A stretch of 64,000 nt of DNA, taken from assembly GCF_050563525.1 (NCBI RefSeq), contig NZ_JBNXUN010000020.1:8944-72943 (forward strand). Direction: 5' to 3'. Position numbers and translations under genes: made by a program. Shown in pieces: positions 50,232-57,228 of the stretch. The first letter of the stretch is position 1. Each line of letters begins with the position of its first letter. The notes under the pieces are model-generated. The model was not told the origin of the DNA. It did not search any database and worked only from the letters and a program-made list of their open reading frames with translations. Origin of the DNA: Falsiroseomonas sp050563525. GTDB taxonomy: Bacteria > Pseudomonadota > Alphaproteobacteria > Acetobacterales > Acetobacteraceae.

Positions 50232-51197
50232 ATGCAGGCTACCCGCCGCGCGCTGCTCGCCTCACTCATTCTCCCCGGCCTTGCCCACGCCCAGGGTGCA
50301 TGGGCACCGGATCGCCCGGTGCGGCTGGTGGTGCCCTTCGCGCCTGGCGGCAGCCAGGACGTGCTGGGGCGGCTTTTTGCACAGACGGTGTCGCAGGCTG
50401 TCGGCCAGAACGTCGTGGTGGAGAACCGGGCCGGTGCCGGTGGGATGCTGGGGGCCGAGGCGGTTGCGCGTGCCGCACCGGATGGCACCACGCTGCTGCT
50501 GGCCACTGCCGGACAACTGACCATCGCCAAGGCGATCGGCCGCCGCCTGTCCTACGACCCGATCGCGGATTTCGCGCCGATCCTGCACCTGTCGGACAGC
50601 CCGGTGGCGCTGCTGGCGGCGCCGGACCTGCCGGCTTCCGACCTCGGTCGCCTGCTCGAACATTGCCGCCGTGCGCCGCAGCCCCTGCCCTACGCCAGCA
50701 CCGGCATCGGGACCAATACCCATCTGATCATGGAGGACCTGAAGGCGCGCGAGCGGCTGAACATCGAGCATGTGCCGTACCGAGGCGCCGCGGCCGCCTT
50801 CAATGACCTGATGGCGTCCCGCATCGCGCTGATGTTCGTATCCGTGCCCTCGGTGCTTGGCTTCTCCGGTGGCCAGTTGCGGGTGATGGCGGTGACGTCG
50901 CGCGTGCGCTTCCCGGCCATCCCGGAGGTGCCGACGATGATTGAAGGCGGTGTCCCGGGTTTTGAGGCTTCCATCTGGACCGGCCTCGCTGCCCCTGCGA
51001 CGACTCCGGCACCGGCCATCGAGCGCTGGCGCCAGGAATTCGCCCGGGCACTGGAAAGCGATCTGGTGCGGTCGCGCCTGGCGTCGCTGGGGGCGGTCGC
51101 GAATGGCTCGGGCCCAGCAGAATTCGGCGCGCTGCTGCGCGACGACTTGGCGCGCTGGACGAGGGTTGCGGCGCCGCTGGCGGTCAGGCTGGACTGA
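50232..51197 (+). CDS. Bug/TctC-family substrate-binding protein
   Basis: A 321-residue receptor with the short signal MQATRRALLASLILPGLAHA. Bug motifs are RPVRLVVPFAPGGSQDVLGR, VVVENRAGAGGMLGAEAVAR, YASTGIGTNTHLIMEDLK, EHVPYRGAAAAFNDLMAS and VPTMIEGGVPGF. GGAG sits about eight bases before ATG 50232. It is the third orphan receptor of this type in the window. Its end marks the left border of the partition region, which has a different gene content. Confidence 0.92.
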   Translation: MQATRRALLASLILPGLAHAQGAWAPDRPVRLVVPFAPGGSQDVLGRLFAQTVSQAVGQNVVVENRAGAGGMLGAEAVARAAPDGTTLLLATAGQLTIAKAIGRRLSYDPIADFAPILHLSDSPVALLAAPDLPASDLGRLLEHCRRAPQPLPYASTGIGTNTHLIMEDLKARERLNIEHVPYRGAAAAFNDLMASRIALMFVSVPSVLGFSGGQLRVMAVTSRVRFPAIPEVPTMIEGGVPGFEASIWTGLAAPATTPAPAIERWRQEFARALESDLVRSRLASLGAVANGSGPAEFGALLRDDLARWTRVAAPLAVRLD

Positions 51198-51708
51198 AGA
51201 GCAACCGCGCCGGGATAGACTGCGCGCGGCCGCAGCCCCGGGTGAGACGCCAGGTCGCCCGGAGCGGCTGTTGGAAAAGAATCCGTGGGCGGAGGGGCAG
51301 CGCGCCCCGCAGGACGCGTCGCCGGACACGTGAAGTGCGCAATCGCGTAGGGCCTGTGGGTGCAGTGCAGGCACGCGCTGAACTGCGCGGATGGGGCCCC
51401 CGCCCCCTTGAATCAGATGCTGTCGAGCGTATCCCGAGCGCCGAAGTCGAACAAAAAGACCAGGATCCCTTCGAAGTCCCCTCGGATCCATTCGCTGATC
51501 AAGGTGCGGCATCGTGGGAGAAGCGGATGATTTGTTCCGCTGGATGTTGCCCATCGCCGGCGCGCAACGGGATGGTCAGGCGCATCCGGTTGCGCACGGC
51601 CGCGTTGCAACCGCGATTCGCCGGGCGCAAGGCGACCATCAAGCATACGAGCGCGACGACTTTCGCGCGCAGCGCCCGTCTCGGCGTGGCGGCAGTTCTG
51701 AAGCGACG

Positions 51709-51720
51709 TGGATGCATCCA
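51709..51720. repeat. Palindrome copy 1 (candidate parS/operator)
   Basis: Perfect 12-bp palindrome TGGATGCATCCA, followed by TG. It is the first of three copies spaced 136 and 142 bases apart upstream of parA. The even spacing and perfect symmetry suggest a ParB or ParA binding site. Confidence 0.65.
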
Positions 51721-51844
51721 TGTTGGAACTGCAGCCTCTCGCGCACCCAAAAACTTCTGACTTAACCCCCGGCTCTGCGGAAAACGCCTACAGGAAGCCG
51801 CTCTTAGAAGGAGTCTACATGAATCGCATCGCCTGCGGACAACA

Positions 51845-51856
51845 TGGATGCATCCA
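51845..51856. repeat. Palindrome copy 2 (candidate parS/operator)
   Basis: The same perfect palindrome TGGATGCATCCA. Read on the minus strand the flank continues TGTTG exactly as in copy 1, so copies 1 and 2 are in inverted orientation with shared flanking bases. Confidence 0.65.
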
Positions 51857-51986
51857 ACCGCCAGGGGTGCCAACTTATCCGGGCGGACGATCTATGGTCG
51901 GCGCGGGAGCATCTGAGTTGTGGGGGCGCTACGGTTTTTCGCCTCCGCCTCCGCCTCCGCAGCCAGGCGCGGCGCGCCGTGCCACT

Positions 51987-51998
51987 TGGATGCATCCA
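51987..51998. repeat. Palindrome copy 3 (candidate parS/operator)
   Basis: Third perfect copy of TGGATGCATCCA, followed by TGT as in the other copies. It lies 94 bases before the parA start, close to where the promoter should be, so it could act in autoregulation as well as partition. Confidence 0.65.
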
Positions 51999-52091
51999 TG
52001 TCACAGTGGCCGACACTCCGGGATCTGGCGGGGTGTGGTGCCTTTCGTGCAGGTTCGGAATCTGCCAAACAGGTCAGATCCGGGAACAGGC

Positions 52092-53270
52092 ATGTCAGGA
52101 AAACCAATGCGTATGGCCGGTACCTTCCACCAGATCGCAGAAGTGCTGCGGTCGACCCAGCGCGCGGCGATCGAGGTGGAAAACGCGCCGGAGAAGCGAA
52201 AGCGCCTGCGCACCTTCTCCATGCCGGAAGCCGCTACGCTCCTGGGCGTTCCTCAGAAGGTGCTGCGTGCAGCCGTTGGTGCGCCCGGCCGTCCAGCGCC
52301 GCCGCGTCTGAGCTTTGACGACCTCCAGCGAGCGCGATCGGCTCTCGGTGCGCGACGACACTTGGGGGCCAGTCAGCAGCGGCTGCCAACGGTTGTTTTC
52401 ACCAACTTCAAGGGCGGATCGGCGAAGACGACAAGTAGCGTCCACTTCGCGCAGTACATGGCGCTGGCCGGCTATCGCGTCCTGCTGGTGGACCTGGACA
52501 GCCAGGGCAGCGCGACGGCGCAGTTCGGGCTGGATCCCGCGACAGAGGTGCTGCGGGCGAATAGCTTTGCGGCGTGGACACATGCCCGAGATGCTGGTGT
52601 GCCAATCCCCGGCGGCACGCTTTGCCAGCCCACCTATTGGCCGACCATCAGCCTGGTTCCTGCTGGGGCCGCCCTAGCTGAGGCTGAGGAGAGCCTGTCG
52701 CGTCGAGCGGTCTCGGGCGAGCCCGAGGCCGTCTTGTACTTCGAGGAACTTGAAGTCTTCCTGGCGTCGGTTGCAGGGCAGTTCGATCTGGCGGTGGTTG
52801 ATACACGGCCGGACGTGAACATGTTGATGACGGCGGCACTCCATGCGGCGACCGGGATCATCGTGCCAACCCGCGCGACGATGACGGATCTCGCCTCGAC
52901 CGGGGAGTTCTTCAGCCATCTGGCTGGGTACGTGTCGGATTTTCAGGCAGGCTTCGGCAAGGCGCTCGGCCTGGTGTTCAGCAAGATCCTGGTCAGTGCC
53001 TACGACCCCTCCGATCGCAGCCAGGAGGCTTTGCTGGAGTTGCTCCGAGACCGGTTCGGCGATGCCGTCCTGGCGAGCCCCTTCCTGAACTCGCGGGTCA
53101 TGGGGACGGCCGGGTTCGGCAAGGAGACGCTGTACGAGTATGAGCCGACCACCGACCGCGCTGCGTATAATCGGGTGCTGGCGAGCGCCAACGCGGTGAA
53201 CAGGGCGATTGAACAGGAGTTGACCAAAGCCGCCTCGCTGGCGGCGGTCGCGCGGGAGGGCGTGGCGTGA
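52092..53270 (+). CDS. parA: ParA-family partition ATPase (RepA-like, with N-terminal HTH)
   Basis: A 392-residue type Ia partition ATPase. An N-terminal helix-turn-helix region (SMPEAATLLGVPQKVLRAAV, about residues 43-62) precedes the deviant Walker A KGGSAKTT at 107-114 and the Walker A' LLVDLDSQGS (Asp134/136). Length and layout match plasmid ParA/RepA proteins that bind their own promoter. I used ATG 52092; ATG 52107 is also possible (AGGA seven bases ahead). A much longer upstream extension runs through the palindromes and lacks similarity. It uses ATP to move ParB-DNA complexes. Its stop overlaps the parB GTG. No repC follows. Confidence 0.9.
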   Translation: MSGKPMRMAGTFHQIAEVLRSTQRAAIEVENAPEKRKRLRTFSMPEAATLLGVPQKVLRAAVGAPGRPAPPRLSFDDLQRARSALGARRHLGASQQRLPTVVFTNFKGGSAKTTSSVHFAQYMALAGYRVLLVDLDSQGSATAQFGLDPATEVLRANSFAAWTHARDAGVPIPGGTLCQPTYWPTISLVPAGAALAEAEESLSRRAVSGEPEAVLYFEELEVFLASVAGQFDLAVVDTRPDVNMLMTAALHAATGIIVPTRATMTDLASTGEFFSHLAGYVSDFQAGFGKALGLVFSKILVSAYDPSDRSQEALLELLRDRFGDAVLASPFLNSRVMGTAGFGKETLYEYEPTTDRAAYNRVLASANAVNRAIEQELTKAASLAAVAREGVA

Positions 53271-54424
53271 CACAGCGATCCAAGTTCGGAGCTCTTGCGC
53301 AGGCCGTGAAGGACCACGCGGCGACCGCGTCGCGGGCGCTGCCATCCGCGGCTGCGGAGGTGGAGCGCGCGGCTGAGCCTGCGGAGCCCCGCGCGACTGC
53401 CGCCGTCGGGCTCCACAAGCCGGCTGCGGCGCTAGGCGCCCTTGCCGAGGGCCTTCGTGAGCGCGTCTCGCGCCTGGAGGCGGAACTGGCGCAGGCGGCG
53501 GGCCGCAATACCGACCTTGAGCTGGCTCTCGGGCAGGCCAAAGCGGCAGCGACCAAAGCCGGCGACGCGGTGGACGAGTTCCTCTTCCTCGACCCCTCGC
53601 AGATCCATGACGAGCTGCCCCGCGACCGCCTGCCGGGCGCCTTTTCGGGGGCCGAGTTCGAAGACCTGCTCGCCGACATTCGTGAGAATGGCCAGAATGA
53701 CGCGATTACCGTCCGGCGGTCCGAAGACGGCCGTAGCTTCGAGGTGGCTGCAGGGCGCCGCCGCCTGGAGGCCTGCCGACGACTTGAGCGCCCGGTGCTG
53801 GCGCGGGTCCGTGGCCTTGACGACCCGGCGATGCTCCGCGTGCAGTTCTCGGAAAATGAGCGTCGCGAGGACATCTCTGCCCTGGAGCGGGCACGGTGGT
53901 TCGCCGCGGTACGGGCAAAGCTCGCCCTGCCGTCCAAGGACGTCGCGGCGCAATTCGGCCTGGACCCTTCGACACTGAGCCTCTACCTCCGGCTGGCGCG
54001 GTTTCCGGATGAGATCGTCGGCCGCCTGCGCGAGCCACGCCGCCTGTCGGTTCTGCGCGCCAGACGCGTCATGGAGGCGCTGGAGTCGGACTCCCAGGTG
54101 CTTCGGCGGATCGTCGACGCCATTGATGCCCATGCCCGGGCCGCCGAGGCGAGGGGGGCCGCGCCTGATCCAGAGGAGCAGGTTGAGCTCCTGGTGCGTT
54201 CAGCAGAAGGCAGGGCAGGGGATCGCTCCGGTGTTCGGGCGGCACTCCCGGAACGGCGGCACGTCGTGCACCGAGGCCGGCGGGTCGGCACGCTCACGCG
54301 CAATGGCGGACAGTGGGTGTTCCGCTTTGCGACCTCGGTCGGCGAAGACGTGGTGCAGGCCCTCGCGGATCGGATCGGCGATCTCGTTGAGGAGGTGGAG
54401 AAGGCTGGTCAGCGCCCGGCCTGA
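53267..54424 (+). CDS. parB: ParB-family centromere-binding protein
   Basis: A 385-residue ParB. An N-terminal region with a possible coiled coil (EGLRERVSRLEAELAQAAGR) is followed by the ParB/Srx nucleotide-binding domain (AGRRRLEACRRL, then QFSENERREDISALERARW). The helix-turn-helix is VAAQFGLDPSTLSLYLRLAR, and the C-terminus probably forms the dimer domain. The GTG start overlaps the parA stop (GTGA). It should bind parS-like sites, of which the upstream palindromes are the best candidates, and stimulate ParA. Confidence 0.9.
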   Translation: MTQRSKFGALAQAVKDHAATASRALPSAAAEVERAAEPAEPRATAAVGLHKPAAALGALAEGLRERVSRLEAELAQAAGRNTDLELALGQAKAAATKAGDAVDEFLFLDPSQIHDELPRDRLPGAFSGAEFEDLLADIRENGQNDAITVRRSEDGRSFEVAAGRRRLEACRRLERPVLARVRGLDDPAMLRVQFSENERREDISALERARWFAAVRAKLALPSKDVAAQFGLDPSTLSLYLRLARFPDEIVGRLREPRRLSVLRARRVMEALESDSQVLRRIVDAIDAHARAAEARGAAPDPEEQVELLVRSAEGRAGDRSGVRAALPERRHVVHRGRRVGTLTRNGGQWVFRFATSVGEDVVQALADRIGDLVEEVEKAGQRPA

Positions 54425-54655
54425 ACCGCCCTGCCTGCCGGCCCTTGAGGCTATGGGGAGGCGGAACAAGGCCGCCCAGCCGTCTTCGCCGTCGGGCGCT
54501 CTGGCGCCGCCGCGCGGCCGTGCGCGGACCGACTCGCGCCATTGCGGCAATCGCTGCGATGGCTGCAGACCTGGTTCGGCACCTTTCGGTTGATCGAGAA
54601 CGTCAGCAGATGACGCGAGAGCGGGTTTTGGCTCGAAGCTTTCCGTCCTGACGCA

Positions 54656-54673
54656 TGGATGGCAGGCCATCCA
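54656..54673. repeat. Short inverted repeat downstream of parB
   Basis: The arms TGGATGG and CCATCCA flank CAGG. The outer TGGATG/CATCCA bases are the same as the half-sites of the 12-bp palindromes upstream of parA, here split by a longer centre. It could be a relaxed partition site or the stem of a terminator. There is no T-run. Confidence 0.35.
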
Positions 54674-54828
54674 CGGCCAGAGCTCTGCCAGCCGACGTGG
54701 GTGTGCTCCTCGGGAGCCGAATATCTGCCCAGTGAGGCGGACACCCGGGCTCAGCCATGCATTGCCTGCCGGGCTGCCGCCAAGGACATGCTCCGACAGC
54801 AGAAGATCGGGATTTCTGTTACTTCATG

Positions 54829-54857
54829 ACCCGCGATAAGTCCGGCTTACCGCGGGT
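54829..54857. other. 29-bp dyad resembling a tyrosine-recombinase core site
   Basis: The left arm ACCCGCGATAAG and right arm CTTACCGCGGGT match in 11 of 12 positions around a five-base centre. Read as 11-bp arms ACCCGCGATAA and TTACCGCGGGT separated by seven bases, it has the size and the inner ATAA/TTA ends of Xer-type core sites. A tyrosine recombinase is encoded 760 bases downstream. No T-run follows, so it is not a typical terminator. Confidence 0.45.
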
Positions 54858-54964
54858 GAGACGAGGCTTGCCGCAATGGCGATTCTCCGCCAGAGTCCAG
54901 CCGGCCGGGGCAGGGGGCCTCGTTTGTTGACCAAGGCAGACCAGGAGCGGCACAGGAACCGTAA

Positions 54965-54978
54965 GACCAACGTTGGTC
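54965..54978. promoter_or_regulatory. Perfect palindrome at the antitoxin leader (candidate operator)
   Basis: GACCAACGTTGGTC is a perfect 14-bp palindrome ending two bases before the AGGAGG ribosome site of the antitoxin gene. Type II antitoxins of the Phd/YefM and VapB types bind such palindromes to repress their own operon. Repression here would cover the toxin, recombinase and kleisin genes as well. Confidence 0.6.
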
Positions 54979-54990
54979 AGGAGGCCGCGC

Positions 54991-55233
54991 ATGTCCCAGG
55001 TCAACCTCTACGAGGCCAAAACCCAGCTCTCCCGCCTCGTCGACCGCGCCGCCGCCGGCGAGGAGATCGTCATCGCCAAGGGCGGCCGCCCGCTGGCCCG
55101 CCTGGTGCCGCTGGCGGTGCGGACCCAGCCGCGCGAGCTCGGCTTCCTCGGCGACGCGGTCTGGGTCGGGCCCGATTTCGACGCGCCGCTCCCCAACGAT
55201 CTGGCGCGCGCCTTCGATGGCAAGGATCCGTGA
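54991..55233 (+). CDS. Type II antitoxin, Phd/YefM family
   Basis: An 80-residue protein with the Phd/YefM dimer fold signature VNLYEAKTQLSRLVDRAAAG, EEIVIAKGGRPLARLVPL. The C-terminal tail (DFDAPLPNDLARAFDGKDP) is the usual toxin-wrapping region. AGGAGG about six bases upstream fixes ATG 54991. It neutralises the PIN toxin encoded in overlap downstream and probably represses the operon through the palindrome just upstream. Confidence 0.9.
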   Translation: MSQVNLYEAKTQLSRLVDRAAAGEEIVIAKGGRPLARLVPLAVRTQPRELGFLGDAVWVGPDFDAPLPNDLARAFDGKDP

Positions 55234-55622
55234 GGCTGCTCCTCGACACTCAGATCTTCATCTGGACCGTCACCGACACCGCGCGCCTGCCCGCGGCCGT
55301 CGCGGCTGCCGTCGCGGCACCTGGCAACGAGGTCCTGGTCAGCGCGGCTTCGGTCTGGGAGATTTCCAGCAAGGCCGCGCTCGGGCGGCTGCGTTTCCCG
55401 CTTGAGCGGATCGACGCGATCCTCGAGCGGGCCGGGATGGAGCACCTGCCGATCCGGGCCGCCCACGGCGTCGCCGCCGGTGCCCTGCCGCGGCATCACG
55501 GTGACCCGTTCGACCGCATGCTCGTCGCGCAAGCCCGGGTCGAGGACCTCACCCTGGTCAGTACCGACGCCCTCGTGTCCGCGTACGACGTCCGGCTGTT
55601 TGGGGCGGAGCCGGCGCGATGA
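55230..55622 (+). CDS. PIN-domain toxin (VapC family)
   Basis: A 130-residue PIN-domain ribonuclease. The acidic active site is complete: Asp6 (LLLDTQIFIW), Glu44 (SVWEISSKAALGRL), Asp92/95 (GDPFDRMLVAQA) and Asp113 (STDALV). The GTG at 55230 overlaps the antitoxin stop (GTGA); longer upstream readings run through the antitoxin gene in another frame. VapC toxins cleave tRNA or rRNA. Its stop overlaps the ATG of the recombinase gene, placing addiction and recombination in one transcript. Confidence 0.9.
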   Translation: MRLLLDTQIFIWTVTDTARLPAAVAAAVAAPGNEVLVSAASVWEISSKAALGRLRFPLERIDAILERAGMEHLPIRAAHGVAAGALPRHHGDPFDRMLVAQARVEDLTLVSTDALVSAYDVRLFGAEPAR

Positions 55623-56614
55623 GTGAGGCGCTATTGCCCATAGCGGTCCGCGAAACGGCCACCGCCCCGGCGCCAACCGCCTTCGGTACGGAGGCTCTCG
55701 CCGCCGCCCGCTCCTATGCCCGCGACGCCCTGGCGCCCGAAACGCTGCGCGCCTACGCCACCGACTGGGCCCACTTCACCGCCTGGTGCCAAGCCGCCGG
55801 CTGCGCGCCGCTGCCGGCCGAGCCTGCGGCGGTGGCCGCCTATCTCGCCGCCCAGGCGTCGCTCTACGGCCGCTCCGCCCTCGAGCGCCGGCTCGCCGCC
55901 GTCGGCCATGCCCACCGCCTGCGCGGGCTTGAGTGGTCCGCCGGCCATCCCGCCATCCGCACCACGCTGCGCGGCATCTTTCGGACCCATGGCAGCCGCA
56001 GGCGCCAGGCAGCCGCCCTGACCTCGGCCGAGCTGAAGAAGCTCGTCGCCGCCTGCGGTGGCGACCTCGCCGGGCTGCGCGACCGGGCACTGCTGCTGCT
56101 GGGCTTTGCCGGGGCGCTGCGCCGCTCCGAACTGGTGGCGGTGGAGCGCGAGCATCTGCGCTTCACCGAGGCCGGGCTGCGGCTGCTGATCCCCACCTCT
56201 AAGACCGACGGGGAGGGCAGGGGGGTCGAGCTCGGCATCACCCGCGGCAAGCGCCCCGAGACCTGCCCGGTGCGCGCCCTCGAGGCCTGGCTCGAGATTT
56301 CCGACTGCCGCTACGGCCCGGTGTTCCGCAAGATCGATCGCTGGGGAACGATCGAGCACCGGGCGCTCGGCGGCGACGCCGTGCGCGACATCCTCCTGAA
56401 GCGGGCCGCCGCCGCCCGCATCACCGCGGAGGGCGGCGAGCGCCTGTCGCCGCATGGGCTGCGCGCCGGCTTCGTCACCGAGGCCTATATGGCCGGCGCT
56501 CGCGACGAGCAGGTGATGGACCACACCCGCCACCGCGACCTCAAGACCATGCGCGGCTACGTCCGCCGCGCCAAGCTGGTGACGGAGAGCGCGACGAGGC
56601 TGCTGGACCTGTGA
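55619..56614 (+). CDS. Tyrosine recombinase/integrase (Xer-like)
   Basis: A 331-residue site-specific recombinase. The N-terminal SAM-like core-binding domain (ETLRAYATDWAHFTAWCQAA) is followed by the catalytic domain. It carries the full set Arg158 (GALRRSEL), Lys185 (TSKTDGEG), His269 and Arg272 (SPHGLRAGF), His295 (RHRDLKTM) and nucleophile Tyr304 (RGYVRRA). Its size and lack of an N-terminal arm-binding domain resemble XerC/D-like or plasmid resolvases more than phage integrases. The ATG overlaps the toxin stop. The dyad at 54829-54857 is a candidate target for dimer resolution. Confidence 0.88.
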   Translation: MSEALLPIAVRETATAPAPTAFGTEALAAARSYARDALAPETLRAYATDWAHFTAWCQAAGCAPLPAEPAAVAAYLAAQASLYGRSALERRLAAVGHAHRLRGLEWSAGHPAIRTTLRGIFRTHGSRRRQAAALTSAELKKLVAACGGDLAGLRDRALLLLGFAGALRRSELVAVEREHLRFTEAGLRLLIPTSKTDGEGRGVELGITRGKRPETCPVRALEAWLEISDCRYGPVFRKIDRWGTIEHRALGGDAVRDILLKRAAAARITAEGGERLSPHGLRAGFVTEAYMAGARDEQVMDHTRHRDLKTMRGYVRRAKLVTESATRLLDL

Positions 56615-57228
56615 CCACGGCACAGGCCGGGGAGGGGGAGGTCAAGCTCCTGGCACCCGCCGCGACTGACTGGCTCTACCACCACCTCCGCGTCACCGGG
56701 GCGCCTGAGGCGGTGGCGCTGTTTCGGGCGGCCGCGGCCGGCGCCGGCGTGATCCCCTGGACGCATGACCACGGCGACGCGGCCGAGCGCTGGTTCCACA
56801 TGCTGCTCGCCCCGCCCCCGCAAGCCCGCCGCACCATCAGCCTGGAGGGCGCGCGGATCCTCGCCGGCCAGCTCCGGGATGCCGTCGAGGCCCGTGGCCA
56901 GCTGGTGGCCGAGCGGGCGCCGCAGAGCCGGGCCTGCCCGTTCGACCTGCACCGGCTTCTGCCGGTGCCCGACCGCCTACTGCGGCTCGGGCCCGATCAC
57001 CGGGACAGCCGCGCCTGGCTGTGGTCGCACTGGGGCACGACGGAGGCGCTGCGCGGCGTGGTGGAGCTGCCGATCGGCGGGCGGGGCGGCGCGCGCCGGC
57101 GCGACCCGGGCCTGTTCTGGGCCGGGTTCTGGTCCGCCGACTGGACCCCTTGGCCAGCGCTGGTCGCCCTTCGCACCCACTGGCCCGACCTACGCTTCGA
57201 CTTGCGGCCGCTCTACGATGGCCCATGA
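56611..57228 (+). CDS. Unknown conserved-looking protein in the recombinase-kleisin operon
   Basis: A 205-residue protein I cannot assign. It is rich in Trp and Arg, with motifs DWLYHHLRVTGAPEAVALFR, ERWFHMLLAPP, RACPFDLHRLLPVPDRLLRL, WLWSHWGTTEALRGVV and DLRFDLRPLYDGP. It has no membrane segment or signal. GTG at 56611 overlaps the recombinase stop, and the C-terminus overlaps the ScpA-like start by 11 bases. This is strong coupling on both sides, so it probably works with one of them. It sits where an ScpB partner might be expected, but no ScpB winged-helix signature is visible. Confidence 0.7.
   Translation: MTTAQAGEGEVKLLAPAATDWLYHHLRVTGAPEAVALFRAAAAGAGVIPWTHDHGDAAERWFHMLLAPPPQARRTISLEGARILAGQLRDAVEARGQLVAERAPQSRACPFDLHRLLPVPDRLLRLGPDHRDSRAWLWSHWGTTEALRGVVELPIGGRGGARRRDPGLFWAGFWSADWTPWPALVALRTHWPDLRFDLRPLYDGP

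Larger units (their letters stand above)
51198..52091. other. Long intergenic region upstream of parA, with three palindromes
   Basis: No protein-coding gene is supported. Several frames are open but show neither family features nor ribosome sites, and some only look recurrent because the palindrome itself reads Trp-Met-His-Pro. The region carries three copies of a 12-bp palindrome (51709, 51845, 51987), a (CCTCCG)3 run near 51942-51960, and the promoter of parA. It is the obvious candidate for a centromere or origin-proximal control region. Confidence 0.55.
54425..54990. other. Intergenic region between parB and the toxin-antitoxin operon
   Basis: No gene is supported in these 566 bases. 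The region holds a 7-bp inverted repeat (54656-54673), a 29-bp near-perfect dyad (54829-54857) and a 14-bp perfect palindrome (54965-54978), which are listed separately. Concentration of symmetric sites here fits a cis-acting control or recombination region. Confidence 0.5.

Noticed and set aside
51413..51721. Minus-strand frame of 102 codons upstream of parA
   Set aside because: It has no ribosome site or recognisable domain and starts inside a palindrome; several other frames there are equally open because of G/C richness.
51942..51960. (CCTCCG)3 simple repeat
   Set aside because: Three units of a six-base repeat in a G/C-rich genome are not notable, and there is no sign of an array or CRISPR.
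51708..52091. In-frame N-terminal extension of parA through the palindromes (128 extra codons)
   Set aside because: The extension has low-complexity, unrelated sequence, and the palindromes merely read Trp-Met-His-Pro. The family N-terminus matches the start near 52092.
54876..55229. N-terminal extension of the PIN toxin by 118 codons
   Set aside because: It reads the antitoxin gene in another frame. The toxin family starts exactly at the overlapping GTG (VRLLLDTQ).
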